Shown here: one piece after another, positions 7,930 through 16,215 of the stretch
How the letters are laid out: the number at the start of each line of letters is the position of its first letter
How positions within the stretch are numbered: position 1 is the first letter of the stretch
NCBI RefSeq assembly: GCF_003061025.1
Contig: NZ_QAIL01000136.1
Span: 1-49,967, forward strand
Reading direction: 5' to 3'
Origin: Pedobacter sp. HMWF019
Lineage (GTDB): Bacteria > Bacteroidota > Bacteroidia > Sphingobacteriales > Sphingobacteriaceae
DNA length: 49,967 nt
Made by a program: the position numbers and the translations under genes
Notes under the pieces: generated by a model
The model's database searches: none
What the model saw: only the letters and a program-made list of their open reading frames with translations
Told to the model about the DNA's origin: nothing

Positions 7930-9909
7930 TTACTTTTCAACCAATACAGGTAAACTAAAGTAAAAGATGACATGATGCCCTTCTACCCTGACTTTTAAGA
8001 TGCCTTTGTTTGCGGCAATGTACTCCCTGGCCAGAAGCAAGCCAAGCCCTACGCCACTCTCCTTTGCCGTTCCACGGGTAGAAAGATGATTGTTTTCTTT
8101 CAGCAAATTCTCCAGCTGGAGTTCAGAAACACCCGCTGTTACATTGTCTACTGTGACATAGACCCCATCTTCACCATTGCTCAGATCCAATGTAATTTGC
8201 TGTCCAATCGGAGTGAATTTAATCGCATTATCCATCAGGTTCCTTAAAACCAGTTGAATTTGGTTTTCATCGGCAAACACCGGACAGGTACCATCTGCCT
8301 GCAGGACCAGTTCCAGCCTTTTACTCTTTGCCAGAGGTCCATACACCAGCATCAATCCTTCGGCCATTTCTTTCAGATCGAAAGATACCGGATCACTACT
8401 CACCGAATCCATTTGGCTTTTAGCCCAGTAGAGCAGGTTATCCAGGGTATGGTAGATCTGGTCTATATTCTCCCTGCTGCTGTTGAGGAGCATCTTCAGT
8501 TCATTCAATTCCAGCAGGTCCATATCCGTTAAGAAAAAGATGCTTTTTAAACTGTTAAAAGGACTGCGCAAGTCATGCGCAATGATAGAAAACAAGCGGT
8601 CCTTAACCGCATTGGAAGCTTCCAGGGTTCTTACCGCCTCCAGATACCGTTCTGTTCGCTGTTTGACCACAACTTCCAGCCTGGCCTGTTCTGAGATGAT
8701 CAGCTCCATATTTTCCTTTTGGGCAGCAATCTTATCGCGGCGCAACGTATTATAATGATCAGCAAGACCAAAAGCCAGGAAAAGCAGTTCGAAAGTAAAA
8801 CCCATAGGTCCTACTTCGAAAGACCAGTCGTGATAAGGAAGCAGTTCCAGCCGGGTCAGGAACAAGTAAATCAAGGCAATACAGATAAAAGACCAGGCCA
8901 GCAAGAAATAAACGGCAGGCCGGTGTCCATTAAGGAGGGCCTTAAACCCAACCAGCCATAAAAGTAAACCGGTGGTTAGGAAAAGTACATTTACAGACCT
9001 GGAAATCATCAGCTTACCACCAAATATACCAATAATTAAAATCACCAGCCAGCCGATAATTAATGTATTAAATATCCATAAATAGCCTTTCAGTCTGGTT
9101 TTCGCACTTAGAAATTCTTTAGAAAAGTAAATCACCGATATACAGGCCAGACTGGCAAACAAATGGGGATAAAGATTGAGAAATATCCTGGTTGAATTTC
9201 CAAAAATATAGCTATACCCCCGGGTATATAAAATCATGTATCCAAATATACCAGCAACATAAAGCGCATAATACAGGTACATTTTGTCCTTAAGACCAAA
9301 ATAAAGAAAAAGGTTAAACAGCATCAGGGTGAGCAATACACCGATATAGAACAGTTCAAAGCGTGTTTTCGAATTGAATCCTTTTAATAAGGTTTCGGCT
9401 GTACCAACCTTCAGGGCCAGCAACATCATATTGTTGGATTTTACCCGCAGATAGACTGTTTGTACAATGGAACCGGTATCCGGATCGGGCAAACTGAACA
9501 CAAAATTCTTACCCGAAATAACATCTTCGCTCGAAGGATACAAACTCCCCCCATGAAGGTGTTCTGTTCTACCACCGGGTAATGTGGCATAAAGATCAAT
9601 ATCTTCGATATTGGGAACATCAATGACCAGAAAACTATTGCGTTCGGGAATGTTTTTATAACTGAATTTGATCCAGAAAGCCGAAGTACTGGTCCCCAGA
9701 TCCAGAATCTCGTTTTTGGACCGCCGAAATTTGCCGGCACTGTCCATTACTTTAATCTCCTGAAGGGTCATTTTAGCTGGCTTATCCTGAAAATAGCTCA
9801 GGTTCCTGCCGATATTATAATAACCGGAACTTTGCAAATCAAGCACTTGCGATGAAGCCAGGAGAGGGAGCGCAATGAAAAAAAGAAAATGCACCAGCAG
9901 GTACCTCAT
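7930..9909 (-). CDS. 7TMR-DISM sensor histidine kinase
   Basis: Membrane sensor kinase of 659 residues. Signal peptide 1-20; an extracellular 7TMR-DISM extracellular-2 type beta-domain (about 25-165), a carbohydrate-binding-like fold; seven membrane helices (about 183-385, 7TMR-DISM_7TM); a short coiled coil (390-430); then HisKA with phospho-acceptor H445 in SIIAHDLRSP, and an HATPase domain with N-box N557/N561 and G-box SGVGLGL (618-624). It phosphorylates a response regulator after ligand sensing, but no response regulator gene lies in this window, so the kinase is an orphan. The ligand is unknown. Confidence 0.9.
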   Translation of the reverse strand: MRYLLVHFLFFIALPLLASSQVLDLQSSGYYNIGRNLSYFQDKPAKMTLQEIKVMDSAGKFRRSKNEILDLGTSTSAFWIKFSYKNIPERNSFLVIDVPNIEDIDLYATLPGGRTEHLHGGSLYPSSEDVISGKNFVFSLPDPDTGSIVQTVYLRVKSNNMMLLALKVGTAETLLKGFNSKTRFELFYIGVLLTLMLFNLFLYFGLKDKMYLYYALYVAGIFGYMILYTRGYSYIFGNSTRIFLNLYPHLFASLACISVIYFSKEFLSAKTRLKGYLWIFNTLIIGWLVILIIGIFGGKLMISRSVNVLFLTTGLLLWLVGFKALLNGHRPAVYFLLAWSFICIALIYLFLTRLELLPYHDWSFEVGPMGFTFELLFLAFGLADHYNTLRRDKIAAQKENMELIISEQARLEVVVKQRTERYLEAVRTLEASNAVKDRLFSIIAHDLRSPFNSLKSIFFLTDMDLLELNELKMLLNSSRENIDQIYHTLDNLLYWAKSQMDSVSSDPVSFDLKEMAEGLMLVYGPLAKSKRLELVLQADGTCPVFADENQIQLVLRNLMDNAIKFTPIGQQITLDLSNGEDGVYVTVDNVTAGVSELQLENLLKENNHLSTRGTAKESGVGLGLLLAREYIAANKGILKVRVEGHHVIFYFSLPVLVEK

Positions 9910-9983
9910 AGAATACAGAACTTATTGACCTAATTTAAGGATTTTCCCTGTACTTTAAATCATAAGTAATGCAGAATTATTTT

Positions 9984-10020
9984 TTAACTCCCCTGTACTG
10001 TTCGGTTACAGGGAAGTTAA
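9984..10020. terminator. Hairpin downstream of the GH35 gene
   Basis: A 14-bp stem with one mismatch (9984-9997 and 10007-10020) and a 9-base loop lies 20 bases past the GH35 stop codon, in the gap before the histidine kinase gene. It is the natural end of the PUL 1 transcript. In the minus orientation the downstream bases are A-rich rather than T-rich, so it is not a classical intrinsic terminator. Confidence 0.5.
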
Positions 10021-10039
10021 GGGCTATATTTTGTGTGTT

Positions 10040-11890
10040 TTAAGGCTGGAATAAAAGTGGTTCGTTTAGTGTAGAGATTTTATTATGGTTGTTTTTAAGC
10101 AGATCAAAAACCTGAATCTCATTTGTCCCCTTTTTTAGCCAGCAAGCAGGAACATAAATAGTCTGCGTAGGACCAATTTCCCAGTATTTTCCGAGATGAT
10201 GTCCATTTAGATAAACAAAGCCTTTTCCAAAAGAGCGGAGGTCAAGATAGGTATCTCCTGTTTCATTTAAAGTAAAAACACCCCTGGCCACAACAGGTCC
10301 ATCCTGTACCATTTTTTTGGAATAACGCAGTCCTTTCATAGTAGCATAAGGCAATTTATACATTTTCCAGCCTTTGAGTTCTCTACCGTCGAGACTTACT
10401 TTTTCAGTGATTCCATGCCTGTTATCGGTTAAATAAGGTCCATAATTAATCCTTCCGTTATTTTCGACCAGGATGTCCAGCACTGCGTGTGGCGGCAGAT
10501 CAGACAAATGAACAGAATCCTGTTGTAAACGCCTGTCTAACACCCCGATCTGCTTACCGTTGACATATACAATTCCATAATCTCTTAATTCCCTAATTTT
10601 CAAATTGCCGGAACGCTGTGTTCCCAGTATGGTTCTGTATAATACAAAGCCATAGGCCTGGTTCAGCTCTTCAAAACTTAAAGGATGTTCCTGTTGCACA
10701 GGCTCCCCTAAATTTTGCAGGACAGCATGGTAACTACTAAGAGAAATGGAAGGAATAGCAATAGTTTTGTGTTTTTGCGGGACCGGTGGGAGTTCAGTGC
10801 CATCGGGCAAATGTTTAGCGATAATCTTCCGGAACAAATTGAATTTGAGGGTTGGGTTGCCTGCTTCATCCAGTGGCGCATCGTAATCATAACTTGAGGT
10901 TTGCGGTAAATAAGGTTGTTTACTGTCAAAATTTGCACCGTTCATAAAGCCCCGGGTAGTTCCGCCATGAAACATATACATATTGATGGAGATTCCTGCT
11001 GCCAGAACCTGATCTAGTTTGTGTGCGGCAGTTTCGGCAGGAACGGTACGGTGCGTTTTTGTTCCCCAGCTATCGAACCAGCCGGGATACCATTCTGCAA
11101 TATAATAGGGTCCTTTTCCACCATGATACTTGTTGATCAGGGCCTTCACTTCAGCCGGGTTATCCAAACCATTCACGGCAGGCAGATACCCTGGCAAATA
11201 GCCGTCAGGCATCTGCCCGGCACCGTCACAGGTAAATAATAAGGCATCAAATCCAGCTTCCCTGAAGAGTTTTCGGTTGATGTCAAGGTATTCTTTGTCA
11301 TTGCTGTAAGATCCATATTCATTCTCAATCTGTACCATAATGATATTCCCGCCCTTAGTAATCTGTAATGGAGCAAGCTGTTCGGCAAGTTTAAAAATAT
11401 ACTTACGGTAAGCATTCAAAAATCCAGGGTCTTTACTGCGGACTTTCATATGTTTGTCCTTTAACAGCCACCAGGGATAACCGCCAAATTCCCACTCGGC
11501 ACAAACATAGGGACTGGGTCTCATGACCACCCATAGTCCTTCTTCTTTGGCTATTCTGACAAATTCGGCAATATCATTATTTCCACTAAAATCGTATTGG
11601 CCCTGAACGGGTTCATGCACATTCCAGAAAACATAAGTTCCAATGGTGTTCAGGCCCATGGCTTTGGCGGCTTTCATACGTTCACGCCAGTAAGCCCTTG
11701 GAATCCTGGTACAATGCATTTCACCTGAGATCATCTGAAGGGGTTTCCCATCGAGTAAAAAAGTGGAGTCTCCAAGTGTAAAAGTATGTCTGGCTTGCTG
11801 GGCGTATCCCAAGGATATGTCTGCATAAAATAACACAATTGCCGCAAGGGCTATACGGATTTGTTTCATTATCATTATTCTACGGCTCAT
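10040..11890 (-). CDS. GH35 beta-galactosidase
   Basis: Exported glycoside hydrolase family 35 enzyme of 616 residues that would release terminal beta-linked galactose with retention. The TIM barrel covers about 35-350. The acid/base is E191 in QIENEYGSY and the nucleophile is E266 in YIAEWYPGW, both in the GH35 consensus context; the GTYVFWNVHEP motif (84-94) is also typical. C-terminal beta-domains (about 400-610) carry jelly-roll features (YLNGHHLGKYWEIGP). The first ATG overlaps the stop of the GH16 gene (TAATG). The signal peptide really begins at M8 (11869), which may be the true start. It is the last gene of PUL 1. Confidence 0.93.
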   Translation of the reverse strand: MSRRIMIMKQIRIALAAIVLFYADISLGYAQQARHTFTLGDSTFLLDGKPLQMISGEMHCTRIPRAYWRERMKAAKAMGLNTIGTYVFWNVHEPVQGQYDFSGNNDIAEFVRIAKEEGLWVVMRPSPYVCAEWEFGGYPWWLLKDKHMKVRSKDPGFLNAYRKYIFKLAEQLAPLQITKGGNIIMVQIENEYGSYSNDKEYLDINRKLFREAGFDALLFTCDGAGQMPDGYLPGYLPAVNGLDNPAEVKALINKYHGGKGPYYIAEWYPGWFDSWGTKTHRTVPAETAAHKLDQVLAAGISINMYMFHGGTTRGFMNGANFDSKQPYLPQTSSYDYDAPLDEAGNPTLKFNLFRKIIAKHLPDGTELPPVPQKHKTIAIPSISLSSYHAVLQNLGEPVQQEHPLSFEELNQAYGFVLYRTILGTQRSGNLKIRELRDYGIVYVNGKQIGVLDRRLQQDSVHLSDLPPHAVLDILVENNGRINYGPYLTDNRHGITEKVSLDGRELKGWKMYKLPYATMKGLRYSKKMVQDGPVVARGVFTLNETGDTYLDLRSFGKGFVYLNGHHLGKYWEIGPTQTIYVPACWLKKGTNEIQVFDLLKNNHNKISTLNEPLLFQP

Positions 11891-12705
11891 TATTTGGCAT
11901 TATAGATATGTACCCAGTCAATCTGAAAATCTGCCGGTAGCTCGGCACTTACTGGTGTTCCTGAATGTCCTTCCAGACTTAGGATCAGGGGCCTTAGCTG
12001 GGTTACAAATTCCGGTGTCGGAGAAGCATCCCATTCCCAGTATTTCACCCCATCCAGGTAAAAACGAAGCTTTCCCTCCCTCCTTTCCAGTCCATACAGG
12101 TGAAAATCCTCATCCAGTCCGTTAGAAATATAGAATTGCTTCCAGCCAGGTACGGTATTCCCTTTTCCCCAGGGCCAGGTCAGCAGACTGCTGGCAACAC
12201 GGTGGGGCACTGTTTTTGCTTCCTTGGTTTCCTGCATATCAATTTCAATATTTGGATTTTTGGCCTCTACCGGCTCATCACCAAGCCAGATGGCGGCACA
12301 TACATTTGCTGCTTTTTTCACCATTCTTGCTCGAACTTCGGTATAGGTATTTCCTCCGATCTGGAATTTTGATTTCAAACAGCCGGCCGTGTACAGTTTA
12401 CCTTTATAGTCCTCTCTTTTGACCATGAGTTTAGCTACTCCATTACTCACTTCTGTATTGGCATTTTTGTAGATCAGGTCTTCTGATTCTCCATTCCAGT
12501 ACCATAAAGGTGCAGCACTCCATTTGCTGTCAGTGAAGCTGTCAAAATCATCGCTCCTGTCGGCGTCCAGCACCCAGTTTGCACCCTTTGGTGTAATAGA
12601 AACACTAGTGTCTTTTTTGATGGCTGTTTGGGAACTGTTGTTCTTTTTACAGGCATATAAGCCTGTAATGAGCATAAAGCTTGCTATAAGATGTAAATTT
12701 TTCAT
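11890..12705 (-). CDS. GH16 family glycoside hydrolase lipoprotein
   Basis: Lipoprotein (C19 in GLYAC-KK) of 271 residues with one GH16 jelly-roll domain (about 50-270). The catalytic signature ExDxxE is intact: E154, D156 and E159 in IEIDMQE. GH16 enzymes cut beta-1,3 or beta-1,4 bonds internally in galactans or glucans; members include agarases, porphyranases, carrageenases, laminarinases and mucin O-glycan endo-beta-galactosidases. Which of these applies cannot be settled by eye. Between GH35 and a GH123-like gene, an endo-beta-galactosidase role is the best guess. Nine bases separate it from the upstream gene and TAATG couples it to GH35. Confidence 0.87.
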   Translation of the reverse strand: MKNLHLIASFMLITGLYACKKNNSSQTAIKKDTSVSITPKGANWVLDADRSDDFDSFTDSKWSAAPLWYWNGESEDLIYKNANTEVSNGVAKLMVKREDYKGKLYTAGCLKSKFQIGGNTYTEVRARMVKKAANVCAAIWLGDEPVEAKNPNIEIDMQETKEAKTVPHRVASSLLTWPWGKGNTVPGWKQFYISNGLDEDFHLYGLERREGKLRFYLDGVKYWEWDASPTPEFVTQLRPLILSLEGHSGTPVSAELPADFQIDWVHIYNAK

Positions 12706-12714
12706 GTTTTGGTT

Positions 12715-15700
12715 TTATTTTTTTGATACTTCCAATAACCATCCCTTTTTAGGGGCTACGGCTATAGGCTGTGCAGGATCGAAAATTTTCGCTTCCTGGA
12801 AGCCTTCGATGTTAACGGATTGTATTTTTAAATCGCTTGTGTTCATTGTATCTGGTCCTGGCCAGCGAAATTGCGGACGGACATATTGAATGGAATCACT
12901 AAAGTTGCCAATAGCCAGCAGCAATTTATCGTGATGCGCATAAACGGATATCTTTACCTCTGGTTTATCGCTGCTGACCGGACACTCTTTGTCCCAGTAA
13001 CCCAGCATCCTGGCATCCTTTATATTGAACTGGTCCCAGTATTTCCATAAAGCAGCGGGTGAACCTGCGCCCCAGGAGTGTCGTATAGAGGTGCCATAAA
13101 CCATGCCGAGCCATTTATTGCCGTCGTCCTGCAGCATTTCCCCCATTACACCAAAAGGAATCCCGGAAAACTGCACCAGCCATTCATCCGGACTCATTTC
13201 GTTATATTTAAAGGATTCTCCAAACCATATCCTGTCGAGATAAGGAAAAAAAGAAGCATATTGATTGGCTGGCCCTATGGAATAATTATTATTGGAATGC
13301 AGATCGATCAGTGCCTGGGCATTATACTTTAGCAGTACCCTTCTTAGGCGTTCGATCACTTCATGGTCGTAGGCCACATCGTCGAGATAAAGGCCATCGA
13401 TCTTGTCGTGCTCCAGCATCCACCTCAGTCCTTCTATATAATAATTGATCCACCTGGAAAATCCGTTGATCACAACAGAAGCGTCTGCAGTTTGATCCTT
13501 AAAGGGGCTATACCAGGCGGCCTTATAACCGGAATTTAAATGTTCCCAAAGCCATGGCGATCCTTTTCCAGGTCCAGAAGGGATAATTTCTGGACCGAGA
13601 CTTTTCAGAGCGTAGATTTCGGGGGCATGATTGCTCAGTTCGCGAATGGTATAATAGAGTTTTACCTTCCTCGAGGCCTGGTGTTGTTTTTGGATATAGC
13701 CCGCCAGGGCCTCCCTTACGATAAAAGGATAATTGATATAAGGATTAAGCGTTGTATTGTGGTGTATATTAATCACATTAGCCCCTTCAGCAGCAGCCTT
13801 TTCTATGTGGAGCGGATCTCCCTGGTAATAACGCTCCGAAAAATGCTTCCTGCTGTTTATATCCTTAACCGGGGTGATCAGAATCTTTAATCCAAAACTA
13901 ACCGCCTGCCGGTCAGTCAATTCAAAAGGACCAGTACAAGCCGTCATTACCATTTCTTGAACCGTTCCTTTTTCAAGGCTTATCCTTCCCATATGGTGGT
14001 TAGACCAAATGGCAGGGGGTTCAGGTTTGTAATCATTGAGTAAGGGACCACTGTACCCATCGCCCTCAAATTCCAGGTGCATACCCAGGTCTGTACTGCC
14101 GAGCCAGATGCTGTCCCATGGTCCTTTCCAATCCCAGACATAAGGCAGTGCGGGGAGGTTTCCTCCTTTTAAACCAATTCCCATAGCATAGGGTACACTT
14201 TCCTTTTTAAAGACTGCTTTAAGCTTAAGGTCGGACAGGCTAACTATTTTTGAAGTTTTTAAAGAGAACCGGTAACGTAAGGTACCATCAAATTCAAAAG
14301 TCCCCAGGCAACTGATCTGAACATCCGGAGCACTCCAGATCGTGTTCCAGGTTATCTTACCAGTTTGATCTATATAGCTTAATTGCCCTGGCCTAAAATC
14401 CAGCTTTTCTCCAGCGCTCATTGCACTAAGCGACAGGGCGGCAGCCAACAACTCACCCGATTGGCTGCTGATGTCTTGGGGTAAACCGTATTCATTGAGT
14501 TTAACCTGTTTTTGACCGGCTTTTAGCAGGTTTCCAGACCTGGTTAAAGGACCATAGGGTGCAATCGGCTGGTCACTAATGCCAAGTGTAGAGTTGAGCC
14601 ACCTCAGCCTGGCATGTCTCCAGAGTTCATCATCCCCACGATCTGCAAGTACTTCACTGGTGATGTCCAATATCAGGCCAACGGATTGTCTTTTCCCGTT
14701 TTCAGCCAACACCGAGAGGCGACCGGTGTATCGCCCGGGCCGAACGTGCAAAGGGACAGAAATACCGATCCACAGGGGTTGGACATGACCTTGTTTCACC
14801 TGAATTTTAAAGTGCAGGTCTTTTCCGTCCCAGCCTTTTCCTTCCTGGTTAAAACAAGTGAGGCTGTCTTTGGAAATGCGGTAGTGGTCTTTTGCATTGA
14901 TCAGATCTGAAAAATTCACCTTCAGATCTTTCAGCGTTTTTTTTGAGGCCAGCACACCCAGCTGAAGGGTATAATATTCATTCCTGCACGCTGTCCCTTT
15001 AAATACGGAAACTGGTGCTTTCCGGGCCCATTTAAACGGGATCCGGTCAGTAAGCCGAATTGGGAATGCACGGTCTTCAGGAAAGATCATAAAGTCTGCT
15101 TTCGAATGCCGGATCAGTTCCTGCTCTTCCATAGGGCTTGCGGGAAGTCCCATAGAGGTAAAAAAATCGGTCTTTTTTCTGGCCTGGAACTTGAGTACCC
15201 GGGCCGCAGGAAGTGCTTTAAAGTGCAACCTGACTTCTTTAAGCCAACCTTGGTCTGGGTGGTATTCAGGCGCAAGATAATCATTCCAGGGCGCACCATA
15301 ACGGGCATCATCCGATCTTATCTTAAAATGATAGGGCAAATAATAAATCTCGTATTTCCCGGGCCCCGGGGAAGGATCAAAAGCCAGTTCTCCTTTTTCA
15401 GCGTTCAACCGGTGTATATAGACGTTTTTAACTTCTTCTCCTGTGCGGGCATAAATGATAACGATCTTTTTCAGTTCGGGTTCAGGATCGGGCCTCCGCC
15501 AGGGAAGAATTAAACGAACAGCATTAAAATTACTGCTCGTTACATCCACTATAGCCCGGTGATTTCCTCTAGCTTCGGCATTCCATGCGGAAGTTGCAAT
15601 TTCATGTACAATTCCATCTGCTGTAAAAGGTTCAAACTGACTGTTTTCTCCATACTGCCCAAAGCTTTGCTGAACACAGCAAAACAGAAAACAAAGCGCA

Positions 15701-15723
15701 GTGAGGCAGGTAATTTTTGGCAT
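12715..15723 (-). CDS. GH123/DUF6067-like glycoside hydrolase domain protein
   Basis: Secreted protein of 1002 residues (signal peptide 1-22, cleaved after SFG). It resembles large Bacteroidota proteins annotated as DUF6067 or GH123 N-terminal domain. Beta-rich modules occupy about 30-620 (residues 45-130 look like a discoidin/F5-F8 C-type fold) and a TIM-barrel-like part about 640-990. Candidate catalytic acids are D781/D782 in DGLYLDDVAYDHE and E836 in RIWFGESFKYNE. GH123 enzymes are beta-N-acetylgalactosaminidases, which would fit the neighbours, but this assignment is tentative. A strong hairpin precedes the gene in the mRNA. Confidence 0.65.
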   Translation of the reverse strand: MPKITCLTALCFLFCCVQQSFGQYGENSQFEPFTADGIVHEIATSAWNAEARGNHRAIVDVTSSNFNAVRLILPWRRPDPEPELKKIVIIYARTGEEVKNVYIHRLNAEKGELAFDPSPGPGKYEIYYLPYHFKIRSDDARYGAPWNDYLAPEYHPDQGWLKEVRLHFKALPAARVLKFQARKKTDFFTSMGLPASPMEEQELIRHSKADFMIFPEDRAFPIRLTDRIPFKWARKAPVSVFKGTACRNEYYTLQLGVLASKKTLKDLKVNFSDLINAKDHYRISKDSLTCFNQEGKGWDGKDLHFKIQVKQGHVQPLWIGISVPLHVRPGRYTGRLSVLAENGKRQSVGLILDITSEVLADRGDDELWRHARLRWLNSTLGISDQPIAPYGPLTRSGNLLKAGQKQVKLNEYGLPQDISSQSGELLAAALSLSAMSAGEKLDFRPGQLSYIDQTGKITWNTIWSAPDVQISCLGTFEFDGTLRYRFSLKTSKIVSLSDLKLKAVFKKESVPYAMGIGLKGGNLPALPYVWDWKGPWDSIWLGSTDLGMHLEFEGDGYSGPLLNDYKPEPPAIWSNHHMGRISLEKGTVQEMVMTACTGPFELTDRQAVSFGLKILITPVKDINSRKHFSERYYQGDPLHIEKAAAEGANVINIHHNTTLNPYINYPFIVREALAGYIQKQHQASRKVKLYYTIRELSNHAPEIYALKSLGPEIIPSGPGKGSPWLWEHLNSGYKAAWYSPFKDQTADASVVINGFSRWINYYIEGLRWMLEHDKIDGLYLDDVAYDHEVIERLRRVLLKYNAQALIDLHSNNNYSIGPANQYASFFPYLDRIWFGESFKYNEMSPDEWLVQFSGIPFGVMGEMLQDDGNKWLGMVYGTSIRHSWGAGSPAALWKYWDQFNIKDARMLGYWDKECPVSSDKPEVKISVYAHHDKLLLAIGNFSDSIQYVRPQFRWPGPDTMNTSDLKIQSVNIEGFQEAKIFDPAQPIAVAPKKGWLLEVSKK

Positions 15724-15787
15724 AGCTATCCTATTTAGACAGTATAAAGGCTGTCTGATTAAAAATCTAAATAAATGAATAAACAGG

Positions 15788-15818
15788 TCTTCCCGGCTGA
15801 TAGAGGATGCCGGGAAGA
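15788..15818 (-). terminator. Intra-operon hairpin between the DUF5018-like and GH123-like genes
   Basis: Perfect 10-bp GC-rich stem (15788-15797 with 15809-15818) and an 11-base loop in the 102-base gap. In the minus-strand RNA it is followed by a loosely T-rich stretch. It probably acts as a partial terminator or an mRNA-stabilising 3' structure that lets the surface genes susC, susD and the DUF5018-like gene be expressed more strongly than the hydrolases behind it. Confidence 0.6.
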
Positions 15819-15825
15819 AACCCGA

Positions 15826-16188
15826 TCAGGGGTTGACCTTAATTGTCCAGACCTGTTGATCCTGTCGGTTACCTGCTATTACTGTGTACTGAACGGGCTT
15901 TGTGAAATCCGTATACGCCCCCATAGCTGGCTTCACAATAGCTCCTTCAGAGACAACAGCGGAAGGAAACAATGACCCGAGTGTTATCCCCGGGCTTGTA
16001 AGAACAGTGATCAGGCTCTGCTTTTGATCTATCGTTACAGAACTGATCACATTTACCCCTGCTTCTGTGACCAGACGAAAAGACTGGATTTCTGTCTTTG
16101 CACTTGTTGTAGCGGGATATATTTCTTTTTTCTTACAGCTGCACAGGCAAGCCATAAAAAGTATATAGACTAAGGTTATTTTTTTCAT
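15826..16188 (-). CDS. DUF5018-like lipoprotein
   Basis: Small lipoprotein of 120 residues (lipobox CLCSC-KKK, lipidated at about C18). After it comes a single Ig-like beta-sandwich with the pattern seen in DUF5018-type domains: EIQSFRL..., GITLGSLFPSAVVSEGA, then FTKPVQYTVIAGNRQDQQVWTIKV. Placed directly after susD, it is in the position of a surface glycan-binding protein (SusE/SusF-like role). It is short, so it may be only an accessory of the SusC/D complex. No enzymatic residues are evident. Confidence 0.6.
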   Translation of the reverse strand: MKKITLVYILFMACLCSCKKKEIYPATTSAKTEIQSFRLVTEAGVNVISSVTIDQKQSLITVLTSPGITLGSLFPSAVVSEGAIVKPAMGAYTDFTKPVQYTVIAGNRQDQQVWTIKVNP

Positions 16189-16215
16189 TGAAATCTAATT
16201 TTATGTTCGTTTAAA

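Noticed and set aside
7778..7963. Possible 61-residue plus-strand protein in the alkB-kinase gap
   Set aside because: It is built over the direct repeats and palindrome and runs into the end of the kinase gene; no recognisable feature or start context.
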